NCBI GenBank assembly: GCA_949825025.1
Contig: OX463787.1
Location: 18,385,482 to 18,449,481 of the forward strand
Length of the DNA: 64,000 nt
Source of the DNA: Siphlonurus alternatus
Lineage: Eukaryota > Arthropoda > Insecta > Ephemeroptera > Siphlonuridae
Direction of reading: 5' to 3'
Below the pieces are notes generated by a model that saw nothing but the letters and a program-made list of their open reading frames with translations, had not been told where the DNA came from and searched no databases. Below, one piece after another: positions 48,899 to 60,343 of this stretch. The translations under genes were made by a program, and so were the position numbers. Within the stretch, counting starts at the first letter, position 1; each line of letters opens with the position of its first letter.

Positions 48899-50040
48899 AC
48901 CTTGCGAAGTTTGAAATTTATTTCCATAATAATTTTCTTTTGTTTCATTCACTTTAATATTAACAATATTCCTGAATTGTATAAACATGTTACGGTAATG
49001 AACATTAGTTGGATTGCTTTTTGATTTCCTAAACCAATAATCAAGAATTTTGAAATGAATAACGAGCTTTTCCGTAAACTAAACTTTATAAATTCTCCCC
49101 TTAAGAATAACCTTTTTTACGTAAGTGCATTCCTTTTTAATAGTCATAAAAATATTTGAAATTTTATCATAAATTTCAGAAGGATCGTTAATATTACTGA
49201 ATTTAGACCAATTATACGAAGCTACTTTATTATTGAACCCATTGTAATTTAAATACTCAAAACTAGACTCTTTTTTTACTATATTAATTTCAGTGTTCTT
49301 AAACAAAATAACAGCTGTCATGTAGTGATCAGTTATTTTCGTTTTAATAACAGAAGTGCAACAATCCATTTGAAATATTTTAATGAAAACATGATCAATG
49401 CATGATGATGTGAGTTTATTAATTCTAATTTCTTCCCTCGTAGGCTTATAAATTCCTTTAAGAAATCCAAATTTAGCCAAATTATTTTCATACTTATTTT
49501 TTATATCATCATCATCAATTAATAAATTTATATTCATGTCACCAATAATGATGACATTTTTTAACCATTTTTGATTTAAAATACGGGTTTTTATTTCCGT
49601 CACAAATTTTTTTTATCACATGATGGTGGTCTATAAACAAAAAAAAAACTAATACTGTTATTGATTTCAATATAAATACACTCCGCCGAATCCAAATCAA
49701 GATTAATTTTAGTAAATTTAATATCATTTTTTAAAAATAATACAATTCCACCTCCTCTATTTTTAGATCTCGGCTTACACACTTTTTGGTAACCAGGAAT
49801 ATTATAAAAATGAACTTCATTGTCATAAATATATATCTCAGTTAAAACAATGACATCAATGGATGGTAAATAATTCATATCTTCAGATAAAAAAACATCA
49901 AAATTTTTACGCAGAGATTGGATATTTTGATGAACAACAAAAATCTCTTTTAAAAACTTTTGTTTAACAATATCATTAAAATCAGTCACAGAATTACTGA
50001 TTATACATTCTATAATATTTAGCTCATCCAGCTCAATCAT
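48899..50040 (-). pseudogene. LINE ORF2 endonuclease half, broken
   Basis: An AP-like endonuclease/exonuclease/phosphatase domain that would nick target DNA. The first frame (49600-50040) has HQNIQS with the metal-binding Asn region (residues 37-42), the catalytic Glu in VLTEIY (65-70), GGGIVLFLKN and YRPPS. The second frame (49079-49603) has GDMN (21-24), SCIDHVF (67-73) and TDHYM (91-95), with the catalytic His. A one-base shift near an eight-base T run at about 49610 separates the frames. Downstream, after a stop at 49079-49081, the linker continues in frame (RDYW-like DYWFRKSK, NVHYRN, NYYGNKF) up to the deletion point near 48899. The homopolymer shift could be a sequencing error; the later stop is probably real. 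Confidence 0.85.
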
Positions 50041-50090
50041 TCTTTATTATAAAAACAAAAGTAAGACAAATAGAGGAGTGGGTTAACAAA

Positions 50091-51024
50091 CTATGAACGT
50101 ATACATTTAATTTTATTCATAATGTCTTGTTCGTTTTGAATGCGAACCGTGCCCAAGTCCTCTCGATATTTTGCAAATATCTTGCCATTTTTTACTCAAA
50201 TGAACTGATAGTTCCTTTCACGTGCTGCCTCTCGTGTCATCCAGAGCAACTTACGATAGTATGGCGTGAGCTGCTCAAATACTCTTACATTACTCACGCT
50301 AGCAGTTCCCAACACAGCACCCCCCGTCAAATTCCTCGTCTTCTGACGGTCGAGCCAAGCAGCTCGGGCCGCCGTCGCCTTGAACTTCACAACAAGCACG
50401 GGCGGCTGCCCAATCAGTCTCGAGTTGCATGTATTGACTGGCATGCGTCCAGTCCACTGAGTCAGCCGCAGGCGGTGCTCCAATCTTGTCCTCCAACAAC
50501 TGCACCATTTGCATGACATTCTCTCCTTGCACCGCATCTACACCATGCACTTCCACCGACATCGACAGATTTGCCTGTTCAAGCTCATGCACTCGATCAG
50601 ATAAATGCAAAATAATATTTTCCTTGCTATTATCAGAGAGCAAATCCACTTTCACTGTTAAATCGCTCATAAGTTTATTTTGTTCTTCATATTTAATCTT
50701 AATTTTATCATATTGAGCAGAGATGAATTCAACAGATTTTTTAATATCTGGAATATCATCAAGTTTCTCTCCTATCTTTCTTTAAATACTATATAAATCA
50801 GAGTTTGAAATACTTTTAGTATCATCCTCACCTGATGCATCACTAGTTGTTGCATTATTGTCATTAGCCAAACAAGAACTGCACTTCCATTTTGCTGCAT
50901 ATTTGTTCTGTTTATGTGTAGCTCTTTGAATACAATTAATATGCACTACCCCCACTTAACACACAGAACATTTTATAGACTGCTCGTTCTCAGACACAAA
51001 CTTTTTACATGAATCACACATCAT
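50091..51024 (-). pseudogene. LINE ORF1: PHD-like finger plus coiled coil plus FP25K-like domain, broken
   Basis: On the minus strand, starting at 51024, the protein opens with a zinc-finger pattern CDSC, CSVC, an H/C pair and CSSC. This fits the PHD-type finger of many insect non-LTR ORF1 proteins. Then comes an acidic and charged coiled-coil-like region, with SVEVHGVDAVQGENVMQMVQ. A frame change near 50440 leads to PPVLVVKFKATAARAAWLD, LTPYYRKLLWMTREAARERN and YQFI, followed by a stop where Trp is expected, then VKNGKIFAK. That C-terminal order is the pattern of the FP25K-like domain found in such ORF1 proteins. Stops also interrupt the finger region (after CSVC) and the segment near 50785. 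The role is RNA binding and chaperoning in the retrotransposon particle. Confidence 0.72.
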
Positions 51025-51025
51025 T

Positions 51026-52311
51026 ATGAATAATTAATATGCAAATTATATCTGTAGAATAAATTAAATGTAAGAATTGTCATCCAATAATGTCTGTTTA
51101 TACATCATTGTTAACCTAAAATTGAAATACGACTTTATTGCCAATAAAAAATTATGTTGGTAAATAACACGATTAATTTTTCTTAATTAATTTATCTTAG
51201 ATTGTAACGAAAAGATCTTTATTACTTTATTAAAAATCTAAATATATGTTCTTAAAAAAAATCCATATTCATCAGTCTATTTTTCTACTGTGGAAACAGA
51301 AAATCTCTTGACACGATCTTCTAAAGATTAATTATTATTATGTAAATTTGTTACAATGTGTAAAAATCAATCACCCGCCAAATTGCTGCCAATCATTTTC
51401 TTCAATTCCTCTTCATAAAAATAAGACAGTTATGAATTGCAGAACGTGATAAATTTGTATCAGTTATTAATTAAAATTAATTACAATTTACTTGTAGCTT
51501 ATATTTTCTTTCTCATGCATGCTCCCTTAAAAGAAGTCACCAAAATTAATTGTAAAAAAAAAAAAAAAAAAAAAAAAATGTTAACTTTTATATAAATTTA
51601 AATTTTAGAATATTGTTCCTTTTAAGAATAATTACTTTTTTTAAAGTTTCTAAATTGAAACTATCCATAATCATATTCTTCTTGACCCATTTTAAGAAGT
51701 ACGAAATATAATTTTAATTAATTAAGTTCTGAAAGTAACACGCAAATATAAAGGATACGACAAATTACTGTATCTCTCGGAATAATGATAAAAATTAAAT
51801 AATTTTGTTGAATTAATGTCTTCGTTTCTTACTTTTAAAAATATGATATAACAATTTACATTATTATCTACAATATTATATGAACCGTTTCAGCTGTTTT
51901 TAAAAAGTGAATTGGGACTATAAATTGTAATAAGTTAAAAGTATAACGCACCCTTGTATCTAGTTACATTATTTTCTGGTGCAGCAAAATCTCAATAAAT
52001 TAATATTTACGATAACCCTGACGTCTTTTCATATATACGAATAAATTACATCTTAATTAAACTAGGATACAGATTAATCATTAATTTTTGATAAGTTCTT
52101 TAGTTTTACAAGCTTCAATAATTTACCGATAGTATTCTTTTAAACTCAAATAATTTATGTTCAACAAGCTTATACGAGTACTATAGATTAAATAAGAAGG
52201 TGTGCTAATATGTAGACATGTAATAAGGTACTGGTATATATAACACTATATATTAATTGGGTTCTGCAGAATTATAAAACAATTTTAATCTATTATATCT
52301 TCTCAGCTACT
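51026..52311. other. AT-rich DNA, no gene
   Basis: Nothing recognised apart from an A24 run near 51555. TTTACGATAACCCTGACGTC near 52004 resembles the landmark of the 45-47 kb repeat field. Confidence 0.45.
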
Positions 52312-53805
52312 ATGGATATCGACCTTAATTTTTTTTATTGCAGAAATGGGTGCAAAGTTATGCTACCCTGATTTTTTTCAGATTTTTTAGAGCCCGGGAA
52401 CTACTTTAAAAAAATCAGGGTTCCGGACCGCCGGTGAAAACGGTCCGGTCAACCGCGGTCCGGTCGTTGATTCGTCGGTCAAAAATTTGGACCGGTCGAG
52501 TGGTCTCATCGCAGCGGCGGTCGCGTGACCGGTCGCGGTCGGGGCACGGCGGTCATAATGGACCGGTCATGACCGGTCGCGTCAAAAGACGCGGTCATTT
52601 CGGTCAAATGGACCGCGGCGGACCGTGACCGCGGTCGCATATAATATTATTTTATCGGGATTTTCGGGCATAATTATATTAAATTATATTATATACTAGG
52701 CTTACAGCTGCCTTCTTTTAACACGAATAATAAGTATTTCTAATTCGTTGGCGAATGTCACGTGACATTACTGACCAATCGGAATCAAGAATTTGGGATA
52801 AATTTTTCTCAATTCTTCATTTGTGCTTTCGTAAACTTGTGTTTTCCGTGTTATCATGATGATGTGTGGTCGATCCTGAATGATTACTCATAACTCATAA
52901 CATTACTTACAAACTCCGGTACATGCCCGTTCAACTTGATCGTCGGTCCAACTTGATTGTTGAGATTGATCGCGACCCGGTCGTACTTCGTTCTCGTCAA
53001 GTTAGTTATACCTGAGCATTGCGAGCGAGAGTATGTCGCCAATAACCAGCAAGCAGACAGCAATTATAAATGCATGATCAGTTTTAAAGCATTAATTATA
53101 TGTACTTTATTATGAAAAAAGAAAAAAAAAAGTAAGTACGAAATAAGAAAAATAATATGTATTTATAATTTAATATTATATAAATATTTTACTTTTTATA
53201 TTTTATATACTAACATATTAATATGTATAACATATAAAATATATTAATGATGTATATAACTATATGAAAACCTCGATCGCAAATAAAGTGATGTTGATCC
53301 GACCGCGATCTTAATTTCAGTTCTTCAGTAAGGAGCGATTTTAATATTTTTTACTTTTAAAATTTTCAAGGCCGCTAAATTTACGATCGCGGTCGGTAGT
53401 TCGAAATAACCGTTCAATGTGCGCGGTCTTGGTCAGAACGGTCGCGGTCGCTATCCGGCCGGTCGCGATCGATGGTCAGACCGGTCGCGGTCGAGCATCG
53501 ACGGTCATTTATGGACCGGTCGTGACCGGTCAAGCAAAATGAGCGGTTTTTTGCGGTCATGACCGGTCTGAAACGGTCCGGTCCGGAACCCTGAAAAAAA
53601 TATTGAAAGTTCTTTTTGTGAGGTCACAAGACGCCGCTCCCTAGAAAAAGATAGGACTTGCCGCTTCGTGATGTGACAAAAAGGACTTTAAATAATTTTT
53701 AAAAAATAATTCCTGGGCTCTAAGAAATCTGAAAAAATCAGGGTAGCATAACTTTGCACTCTCTATACATTTCTGCAATAAAAAGTAATGATGTCGATAC
53801 TCCAT
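52312..53805. mobile_element. MITE, family M1 copy D, split by a hAT element
   Basis: The left part (52312-52415) has TTTTATTGCAGAAATG, GTTATGCTACCCTGATTTTT and AGAGCCCGGGAACTA. The right part (53602-53805) has the matching inverse (CCTGGGCTCTAAGAAATCTG, TAGCATAACTTTGCAC, ATTTCTGCAATAAAAA). The outer ends are ATGGATATCGAC and GTCGATACTCCAT. Without the insertion the element would be about 310 bases. Confidence 0.85.
52416..53593. mobile_element. hAT-like nonautonomous element with perfect 8-bp target duplication
   Basis: The ends CAGGGTTCCGGACCG and CGGTCCGGAACCCTG are perfect inverted repeats. The flanks are AAAAAAAT at 52408-52415 and again at 53594-53601, a perfect 8-base duplication, the hallmark of the hAT superfamily. 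Both subterminal regions (about 200 bases each) are crowded with GACCGGTC, GCGGTC and CCGGTC motifs, likely transposase binding sites. The central part is AT-rich and has no transposase frame. It sits inside the M1 MITE copy D. Confidence 0.93.
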
Positions 53806-55604
53806 TATATGAAGACAACCACCAAAATGCACTCACAATAAATGCAGTTATAACGTAAATTTATTAAAATTGAAGGTAAAAAAAATGATAATTTAGCCAA
53901 ATGACTTGAACATTATATAGCGGAGTTTAAAATATTTTATTTCTGTATATCTTCTTTCCTGCATGTAAATCATTGCATTTAATGCACGCAAATAAAATTT
54001 TAATTGAAAAATTAAGAAAAATTTGCTAATTTAGCAAATCATTCATATCTGATCATATAATTTGTTTTCTGAACTTCTTCGGTATGAAAATCATACATGT
54101 TATTAACACATATAGGTAATAAACATAAAGAATTGAGAATAATTGAGATATTATATAATATATGCTAGTTAAGTAATCAGTGTTTCTTGTTGCAAATAAG
54201 TCTGTATTTATTCTGAATATCTTCCTTGCTTTAAAAATCCTCCCTCTATAGAGCTGATTTCTGTTTATGTTTACGTGAGGCGGGAGAGGGGTTTCCCTAT
54301 ACCTGAACATTGCGAAGGAGGCGCAGGAGGGAGGGAAAAGAGAAAGTTTTGGGGGACCAGATTATACAGTGAGCAGAGGCATAATGACGAAAAAAATATT
54401 TATAAAATAATGGTAACCCTTTTTTGACACTTAGATTTTTTTACGAGTTCTATCGCACACTGTTAAAGTACTATTAAAACATTTAAACTTGATTTATTTC
54501 ATTAAGTTAAGACTCTGCATCACCTTTTCGTATTTCCTATGCTTCCCCATGTTATTTTTTATATAACTTTTATTCCGAAAGTAATAATCGTAAAACTTTA
54601 CTGGATACCTTAAAATAAACGCGAGTTCATTAGCTATATGCACCAATGCTTTTATTTATTTTTTATTCTATAGAAATCGAATTTTAATTGTAATTTTATT
54701 TAATTTTTAATTCTTAACATGTAAACTGTAATTAAAATTCAATTTGATTAGATAAAATCAAATTATAGATTAATAGATAATGCATATAGATTAATGTTTA
54801 TTTTAAGGTATCAAGCAAAGTTGTATAATTATTAGTTTCTGAAAAAAGTGACATCAAAAATAACATGTGGGGGGAAGCATAGGAAATACGAAAAGGTGAA
54901 GCAGAGTCTTAAGTAAAAAATTATTGTACACTTTGGTCATAATATATGTATGTATATATATATATATATATATATTATGCTGGTGCTTTCATTCTGTCCC
55001 TCCTCGCACAAGGTCAGCGCAATCCCCTTTATAACCTAGTAATATATTAAAATACGAAATAATTATCGTAATTTGTAAATGATACAATTTAACTTACGAA
55101 GCAGGGAAATAATTAGCTAATAATTAGCTATATTGGCAAATAGGTTTGGCATTTTCTGATGAATTAATTTTTATTCTTTATTCCTTCCTTGCTATAAAAA
55201 TTGATTTTTACTATTATAACTTTATACAACGTTAATAATATATTATAAAATACCATATCATGCGTCAGAAACTGTGATTTTTTTAATTTTCTTCAACTTT
55301 TCGTCCACACGTTGATTAGTTAAAACGTTGTGTCTGTTATAAATTTATCTTCTTTCCTATTAAAACTTAAAAACGCAATTATATTGTTCTCACGGAGTCA
55401 ATAAACGAATTTATGAAATTTTAATAAATTTTGAGGTTAAGAAAAATAAAATGCTAATTTAGCAAATCGTGTTAAGTCGCGTGAGCGTAAGTTCTTTTTC
55501 TGAATTTTTTCTCTGCAAATCTGTCGTCACAAAAGATATAAAACGTATTATTAATTTTATATAATTCTTAGAGTTGGATTGAAAAATACGAGAACCAAAT
55601 TAGA
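53806..55604. other. AT-rich DNA with TGCTAATTTAGCA repeat field, no gene
   Basis: The motif TTGCTAATTTAGCAAATC occurs near 54028 and 55452, followed at about 20 to 60 bases by a TTTCTGAACTTCTTC-like phrase. An inverted pair GCATCACCTTTTCGTATTTC / GAAATACGAAAAGGTGAAGC brackets 54520-54910. A (TA)n run is at 54955-54976. No gene. Confidence 0.45.
54515..54915. mobile_element. Probable inverted-repeat element
   Basis: Left AAGACTCTGCATCACCTTTT then CGTATTTCCTATGCTTCCCC, right GGGGGAAGCATAGGAAATAC then GAAAAGGTGAAGCAGAGTCT. The arms of about 45 bases or more continue inward (ATTAATCTATATGCAT-like phrases). This fits a decayed foldback or MITE of about 400 bases. Confidence 0.65.
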
Positions 55605-56041
55605 AATTGCGTGACTGTAACGTCACATTAAAACAGCTGCAAAAATTACAAAATAAAGCTATGAGAGTAATACTGCGATGCCATAAATTAACACCAATAA
55701 ATGATATGCTAAATGTGTTGTGTTGGATGTCAATAAGACAAAGAATTGCTGTTAATGTACTTATCCTTGTCCATAAGATCGTCAACAAAAAAGCTCCCAG
55801 TTATTTGTGTAATAACATTACGTATAATAATGAATTACATGGATATAATACAAGAACTGCAAATCATTTGCATTTAGAGAAACAAAACAAAAATTTCTTT
55901 CAGAAATCAATTTTGGTTAGTGGGTTTAAATTATACAATACACTACCTCGAAATATTAAAATGAATAATGATGTTAAATATTTTAAACGTGAATGTGTAA
56001 AAGTTATAAAATCTATGTACTTAAAAAAGAAATATTATTAA
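55605..56041 (+). pseudogene. C-terminal fragment of a second non-LTR reverse transcriptase
   Basis: A 144-residue frame carrying only the C-terminal region that follows the RT domain in LINE ORF2 proteins: LQKLQNKAMRVIL (residues 10-22), then ML.WMSIRQRI, then APSYLCNNI, GYNTRTA and FKLYNTLPRNIK. This order (QNKA.R.I, R...Y....P..L) is typical of Jockey/CR1-like elements. The catalytic RT core is absent through 5' truncation, so the fragment is not functional. It differs from the 36330-37790 protein and is on the opposite strand, so it is a second family. No ATG is needed for a 5'-truncated copy; the frame simply enters from the break. Confidence 0.85.
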
Positions 56042-56240
56042 TATTTGGAGACTTTGTTTATTTTTATGATAATGAATTAATGATATTATTTAATATTAAT
56101 AAAGTTATTTTGTTTTTGTAATAATATGTTGGTATAATATTTAATGTGAAAACGACTTCTGATGATTGATGTATTAACAACATGTCTGTATTAGCTTTTT
56201 TGCTAAATAAAAATACTATTTATTATTTATTTATTTATTA
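56042..56240 (+). mobile_element. 3' end of the second non-LTR element
   Basis: After the stop comes about 180 bases of untranslated sequence ending AGCTTTTTTGCTAAATAAAA and an ATTTATT-rich tail. This matches the expected end of a truncated LINE insert. Confidence 0.65.
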
Positions 56241-56647
56241 TTTTTCCTTAGATTTTGAATAAGATATAGTGTCTAATTCCAAATTAAACACTCTATCTAA
56301 ATTTAGTAAAAAAAAACAATTTTCCAACATTTCAGCTCTTTTAACAAAATAATATTAATTAGATACTAATTTTTAGAAATAATTAATTGTTCCAGTATAA
56401 ATTTTTACGATATTTCTTTTGTCTTTATTTACTTTATTAAAAAAAGTTTATATAATGTATAAATAAAAAAATATAGGAAATTTGATTATATCAATTTATT
56501 ATTTTAATTTTGAGACAGTCAATATATATATGTGCAGCAAATACAATATAATGTTTGCCCTGCAACATTTTATAACTTGGAAATTGATTTGGGAATTAAA
56601 ATTACAAAGTGCTTTTAGCGAATACTGTGAAACTTTAAATAATTTTT
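56241..56647. other. AT-rich DNA, no gene
   Basis: Nothing recognised, apart from CTTTTAGCGAATAC near 56612, which resembles the 54-64 kb repeat motif. Confidence 0.45.
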
Positions 56648-56863
56648 AAGGCCGGTCGCAGACAGGATCGCATGATTTCTCTATTTCTACGATCGTAAGC
56701 TTACGATCGTACCTTTCTCATTTAGAACCGGTTCTAAAATTTCTTATCATACGACAGCATACGATACGAAGCTGTGTGCGCCCTCACAGCTGATCGCATA
56801 GGTTCATATTTTTTTTTATCATACGCTTCGAAATCATGCGATTCCGTCTGCAACCGCGGCCTA
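56648..56863. mobile_element. MITE, family M2 copy 2
   Basis: A 216-base element with left end AAGGCCGGTCGCAGACAGGA then TCGCATGATTTC, and right end GAAATCATGCGATTCCGTCT then GCAACCGCGGCCTA. The interior is nearly the same as copy 1 at 43124 (CTACGATCGTAAGCTTACGA, CATACGACAGCATACGATAC). No coding capacity. Confidence 0.85.
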
Positions 56864-57236
56864 ACTTGAAATCCTTCACCTTTACGGCATGAGTTTAGAT
56901 ATTCCTTTAATTTAATTTTAATGTTGTAATTTTAATAATTTGAAATAGAATTACGCTAAAATTTAATTAAAAATTGATCAAATAATTATTAAAATATTTT
57001 TAATCTATAAACTTTTTCTTTCCTACGATAACTTTAAGCACGTCACAATTTAATAAAAAGAAAGCGTTGTATTAGAAAACTAACAATTTGCTAGCCTAAA
57101 GCAACTCAATTGTGATGTGAAATTGTTGTATCTCATCAAATAAAATTTATTTACTCTAAATTGTCTTCTTTGCTATAAAAACCAATACAAAAGTCATTAA
57201 TTTTTATAATTAATACATAATTTAAACATATTTATA
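56864..57236. other. AT-rich DNA, no gene
   Basis: Nothing recognised. Confidence 0.45.
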
Positions 57237-58295
57237 AAAGAATACCCTAATTTTTGTTTTTGAAATTTTGATTTTTTTCCCGGAAATTTGGGTATGTGAA
57301 GTTCCGCTTGGTATCCTTGTTTTTTATGCTTACGACGGGCATAACTTTTTTTCTATGGCAGCTTCTAATACTTTTTTGATGCCAAGAATATGCTCTTTTT
57401 GGGAAAAAATACTGCATTTTTGTGAATGTCAATAATTTTTTCGGGTTTTTTTCAAAACAGGACAATTTTCAAAAAAAAAAATACCTCTTTTTTTTTTATA
57501 TTCTTGTTTTAAATAAAGGACAATGTTTTATTAAAATAAAATGCAAAGTTTACGAGGTGCAATTCATAACTTTTTTTTCTATGAATTTTTGAATTTGACA
57601 CTCTCGCTCCTCCCTCGAGCGTGCGGCTAATCGCGCGTTTGCCACCCGGCACGGCCGATGCTGCTGCAGCAGTACATAGTAGTTTCTTTGTTCATTCAGT
57701 GATTTTCATAGATATAGCACCTTGGTGATGCATATACAGTTCATCCAATATAAAATTACGACCGGAAGTGGCAGCACTTTGGCCTTACTAAACACATTGC
57801 ATTATAATATTGAACTTTCTAATACTGTATTTTCACCCTTTAAATTTTGAGACTAATCAAAATATAAAAAAATAAGATGACGAAAGGATTTGATCCTGAC
57901 ACTTCCGAGAGTAATCAACATTCGATAAACTGTACAGTAGAATTAAAAAACGGCAGAGAAGCTTTGCTTTTGCCATCAAATTTTACCGACTTTTTACAAG
58001 CAGTGTTGTGAAATAATTATTACTCTTCTAGCGAGAGAGAAATTTTACTGGTTTACAATTCATCGATGTAATGTGTTAATTAAGTAAAAAACAATTAATT
58101 TTTTATTCGACATTGACAATCATTATGCAGCACAAATAATGGAGATAATGGATTATAATTCTGCACTCCTACATGTATCTTCAATCTACATCAAACTTTG
58201 TAGTACTTTGAAGGTGACCGTTTGAAGTAAAAATTACGTGACTCACTCCCTGGGGTAAATTCAAATATATAGCTTTCCATCCAGTGCAGTAAATA

Positions 58296-58482
58296 TTTAT
58301 GTGTGGTTCCATAGGCATTGGACATCATCAGTAGATCCATTGATAAGAAAAATGGAAGTCTTTGTTCTGACTGGAGGTTTCGTTTTCCACGGTTCCCTCA
58401 GTCTCTTCTCAGTGAATACTAGGACACGTAACAGGCCTTGGCCATCATCCATTCCCTCCTTTATCATTTATAGTTTAATACC
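58296..58482 (+). mobile_element. 5S-rRNA-derived SINE remnant in palindrome loop
   Basis: Body-only fragment: GTGGTTCCATAGGCATTGGA, ACTGGAGGTTTCGTTTTCCA, GGTTCCCTCAGTCTC and GGCCTTGGCCATCATCC follow the order of the full copy at 29270-29420. The 5S head and the tail are missing or unrecognisable. Confidence 0.6.
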
Positions 58483-58904
58483 CATAACCTGCATGCTCGA
58501 GCTCCAAGCTCATGGGGTTGTAATCATGTAAAAAAAATAATACCTGCCCTATTTATTTGTGTCACATAATGATTATCAATGTCGAATAAAAAATTAATTG
58601 TTTTTTACTTAATTAACACATTACATCGATGAATTGTAAACCAGTAAAATTTCTCTCTCGCTAGAAGAGTAATAATTATTTCACAACACAGCTTGTAAAA
58701 AGTCGGTAAAATTTGATGGCAAAAGCAAAGCTTCTCGGCCGTTTATTAATTCTACTGTACAGTTTATCGAATGTTGATTATTCTCGGAAGTGTCAGGATC
58801 AATTCCGTTCGTCATCTTATTTTTTCATATTTTGATTAGTCTCAAAATTTAAAGGGAGGAAATATAATATTAGAAAGTTCAATATTATAATGCAGTGTGT
58901 TTAG

Positions 58905-60343
58905 TAGGGCTGTAAATTTTAACCGGTTGATTAACCGTCCGGTTAAAACCCCACGGTTAATCATTTTCATAAAAAACTTTTACTCGAGGTTACGGTTAAT
59001 TTAACCATTTAACCGAACTTCGATTAAAATTGAAAATTAACCGATAGTAAATTTTAACCGTTTCTAGCCGTGTCATAATTTTAAGTTCTTTAAACAGCGG
59101 TTAATTCTTTTTATTAATTTTTTAAAATGAAGCAAAATTAATTAACACGTGAACGTTGAGTAAATTTTCATAGTTAGATTAAAATATAATTGCACTGATG
59201 GCACTGATTGCATGCTAATAAATCATGTGCAATTTGTTTTTAATAAGTTTATGCAGTCTGTCTGCAGAAAAAAAATTATAATAACTATTTCGGCATGAAT
59301 ATATTTTTCTTTTTGTACTTTATAAAAAAATAAATACATTAGGTGAACGTTTTTGCATACCATATCACATTAGATTGTTCGAAACTAACTTTTAAAAACT
59401 CTTTTATCTCTTTCTTTTCTTTTATTAATTTATTGAACCTTAAAATGCATTTACTTTCTTCTTCATATATAATAGTTGCAAAGATGGGAAGCGTCTTGTC
59501 ACTGGCGAAAAGAGGAGAAAAATACCAGAGATTGAAATCATACAAAATTTATAAGTAGCACAAAAAGACCAGCTCGCACTTACTACCTGCAGGTAGTTTA
59601 GCATCAATATATATTTATATCTTTATTCATAGAATATTGCTAGACTTTAAAATACAAATGAATTCCATTGAGGATTTATAAAGTATTTGACCATCCTCTC
59701 AAACATAAAAATTTATTATCTACATACCATTGTCATCATTTACTTATATTTTTGACAATGTAAGTTGAACTATTGTTCAACTTCCGTTTTTTAGGTAATC
59801 ACCAAAAAACATATTTTATGAACTATATCGAGTGTCATTCACAAAAAATATATAATATGATATATAGAGAACAGTTATGCACGTTAAATAAATATATAAT
59901 ATCAATATCAACAACATTAATTAATTAAAGATATTTATGCTATAATTTATATTGTTATAATATATTTTATAATAATAAAAACATTAAATATGTTAAATTT
60001 TAATGTTGTTAAATTAATGTATGATGTTGATAAAAAGCAAAAGAATATTCTATATTGTTATGTATGCAATAGTAATGGTAATCTTTATCTTAATTTAACG
60101 TGATAATTGCCAAAAAATAACCGATGGCACAGAGTTAACCGTTTCGGTTAAATTAATCGATCAAATAAATGCAAATAATTAACCGATCGAATAAAATTAA
60201 CCGATAACGATTAGACGGTTTTTTAATCGATCAAACATTTTCAGAATTCTGTGCGGTTTTTAATCGAACTTCGGTTTGATTAAAAACCGGTTAAAAGTTG
60301 ACGGTCACCGGTTAAACATTTTTCTCGGTTATTTACAGCCCTA
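58905..60343. mobile_element. hAT-like nonautonomous element with perfect 8-bp target duplication
   Basis: The ends are TAGGGCTGTAAAT and ATTTACAGCCCTA, flanked by the perfect 8-base repeat GTGTTTAG (58897-58904 and 60344-60351). The opposite arm of the host palindrome gives an uninterrupted version with a single copy, so the insertion is well supported. Subterminal regions are crowded with AACCGG, TTAACCG and CGGTTAA motifs. The AT-rich centre has short frames only and no transposase. Its ends match those of the element at 13154-14680, but the subterminal motifs differ. Confidence 0.94.

Larger units (their letters stand above)
48804..51025 (-). mobile_element. Non-LTR retrotransposon, internally deleted copy (family L1a)
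   Basis: A minus-strand element with ORF1, the endonuclease half of ORF2, and then an abrupt jump at about 48899 into a 93-base 3' end that matches the end of the element at 35319-37795. The whole RT and most of the 3' untranslated region are missing. Unlike ordinary 5' truncation, both outer regions remain. ORF1 and ORF2 are separated by 50 bases. Several lesions break both frames, so this copy cannot make full proteins as it stands. Confidence 0.88.

Noticed and set aside
50091..50540. A baculovirus gene, because the C-terminal part resembles the FP25K domain
   Set aside because: The domain is common in insect non-LTR ORF1 proteins with a PHD finger, and here it sits directly upstream of a LINE endonuclease. 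A viral origin is not needed.
50127..50716. Plus-strand frames of 76 and 129 codons
   Set aside because: Antisense shadows of the LINE ORF1 region, whose minus-strand reading has recognisable domain order.
57720..57960. A coding exon in the conserved GC-rich arm of the 3.7-kb palindrome
   Set aside because: The same sequence is present inverted in the other arm, and neither arm has a frame longer than about 85 codons with a recognisable domain.
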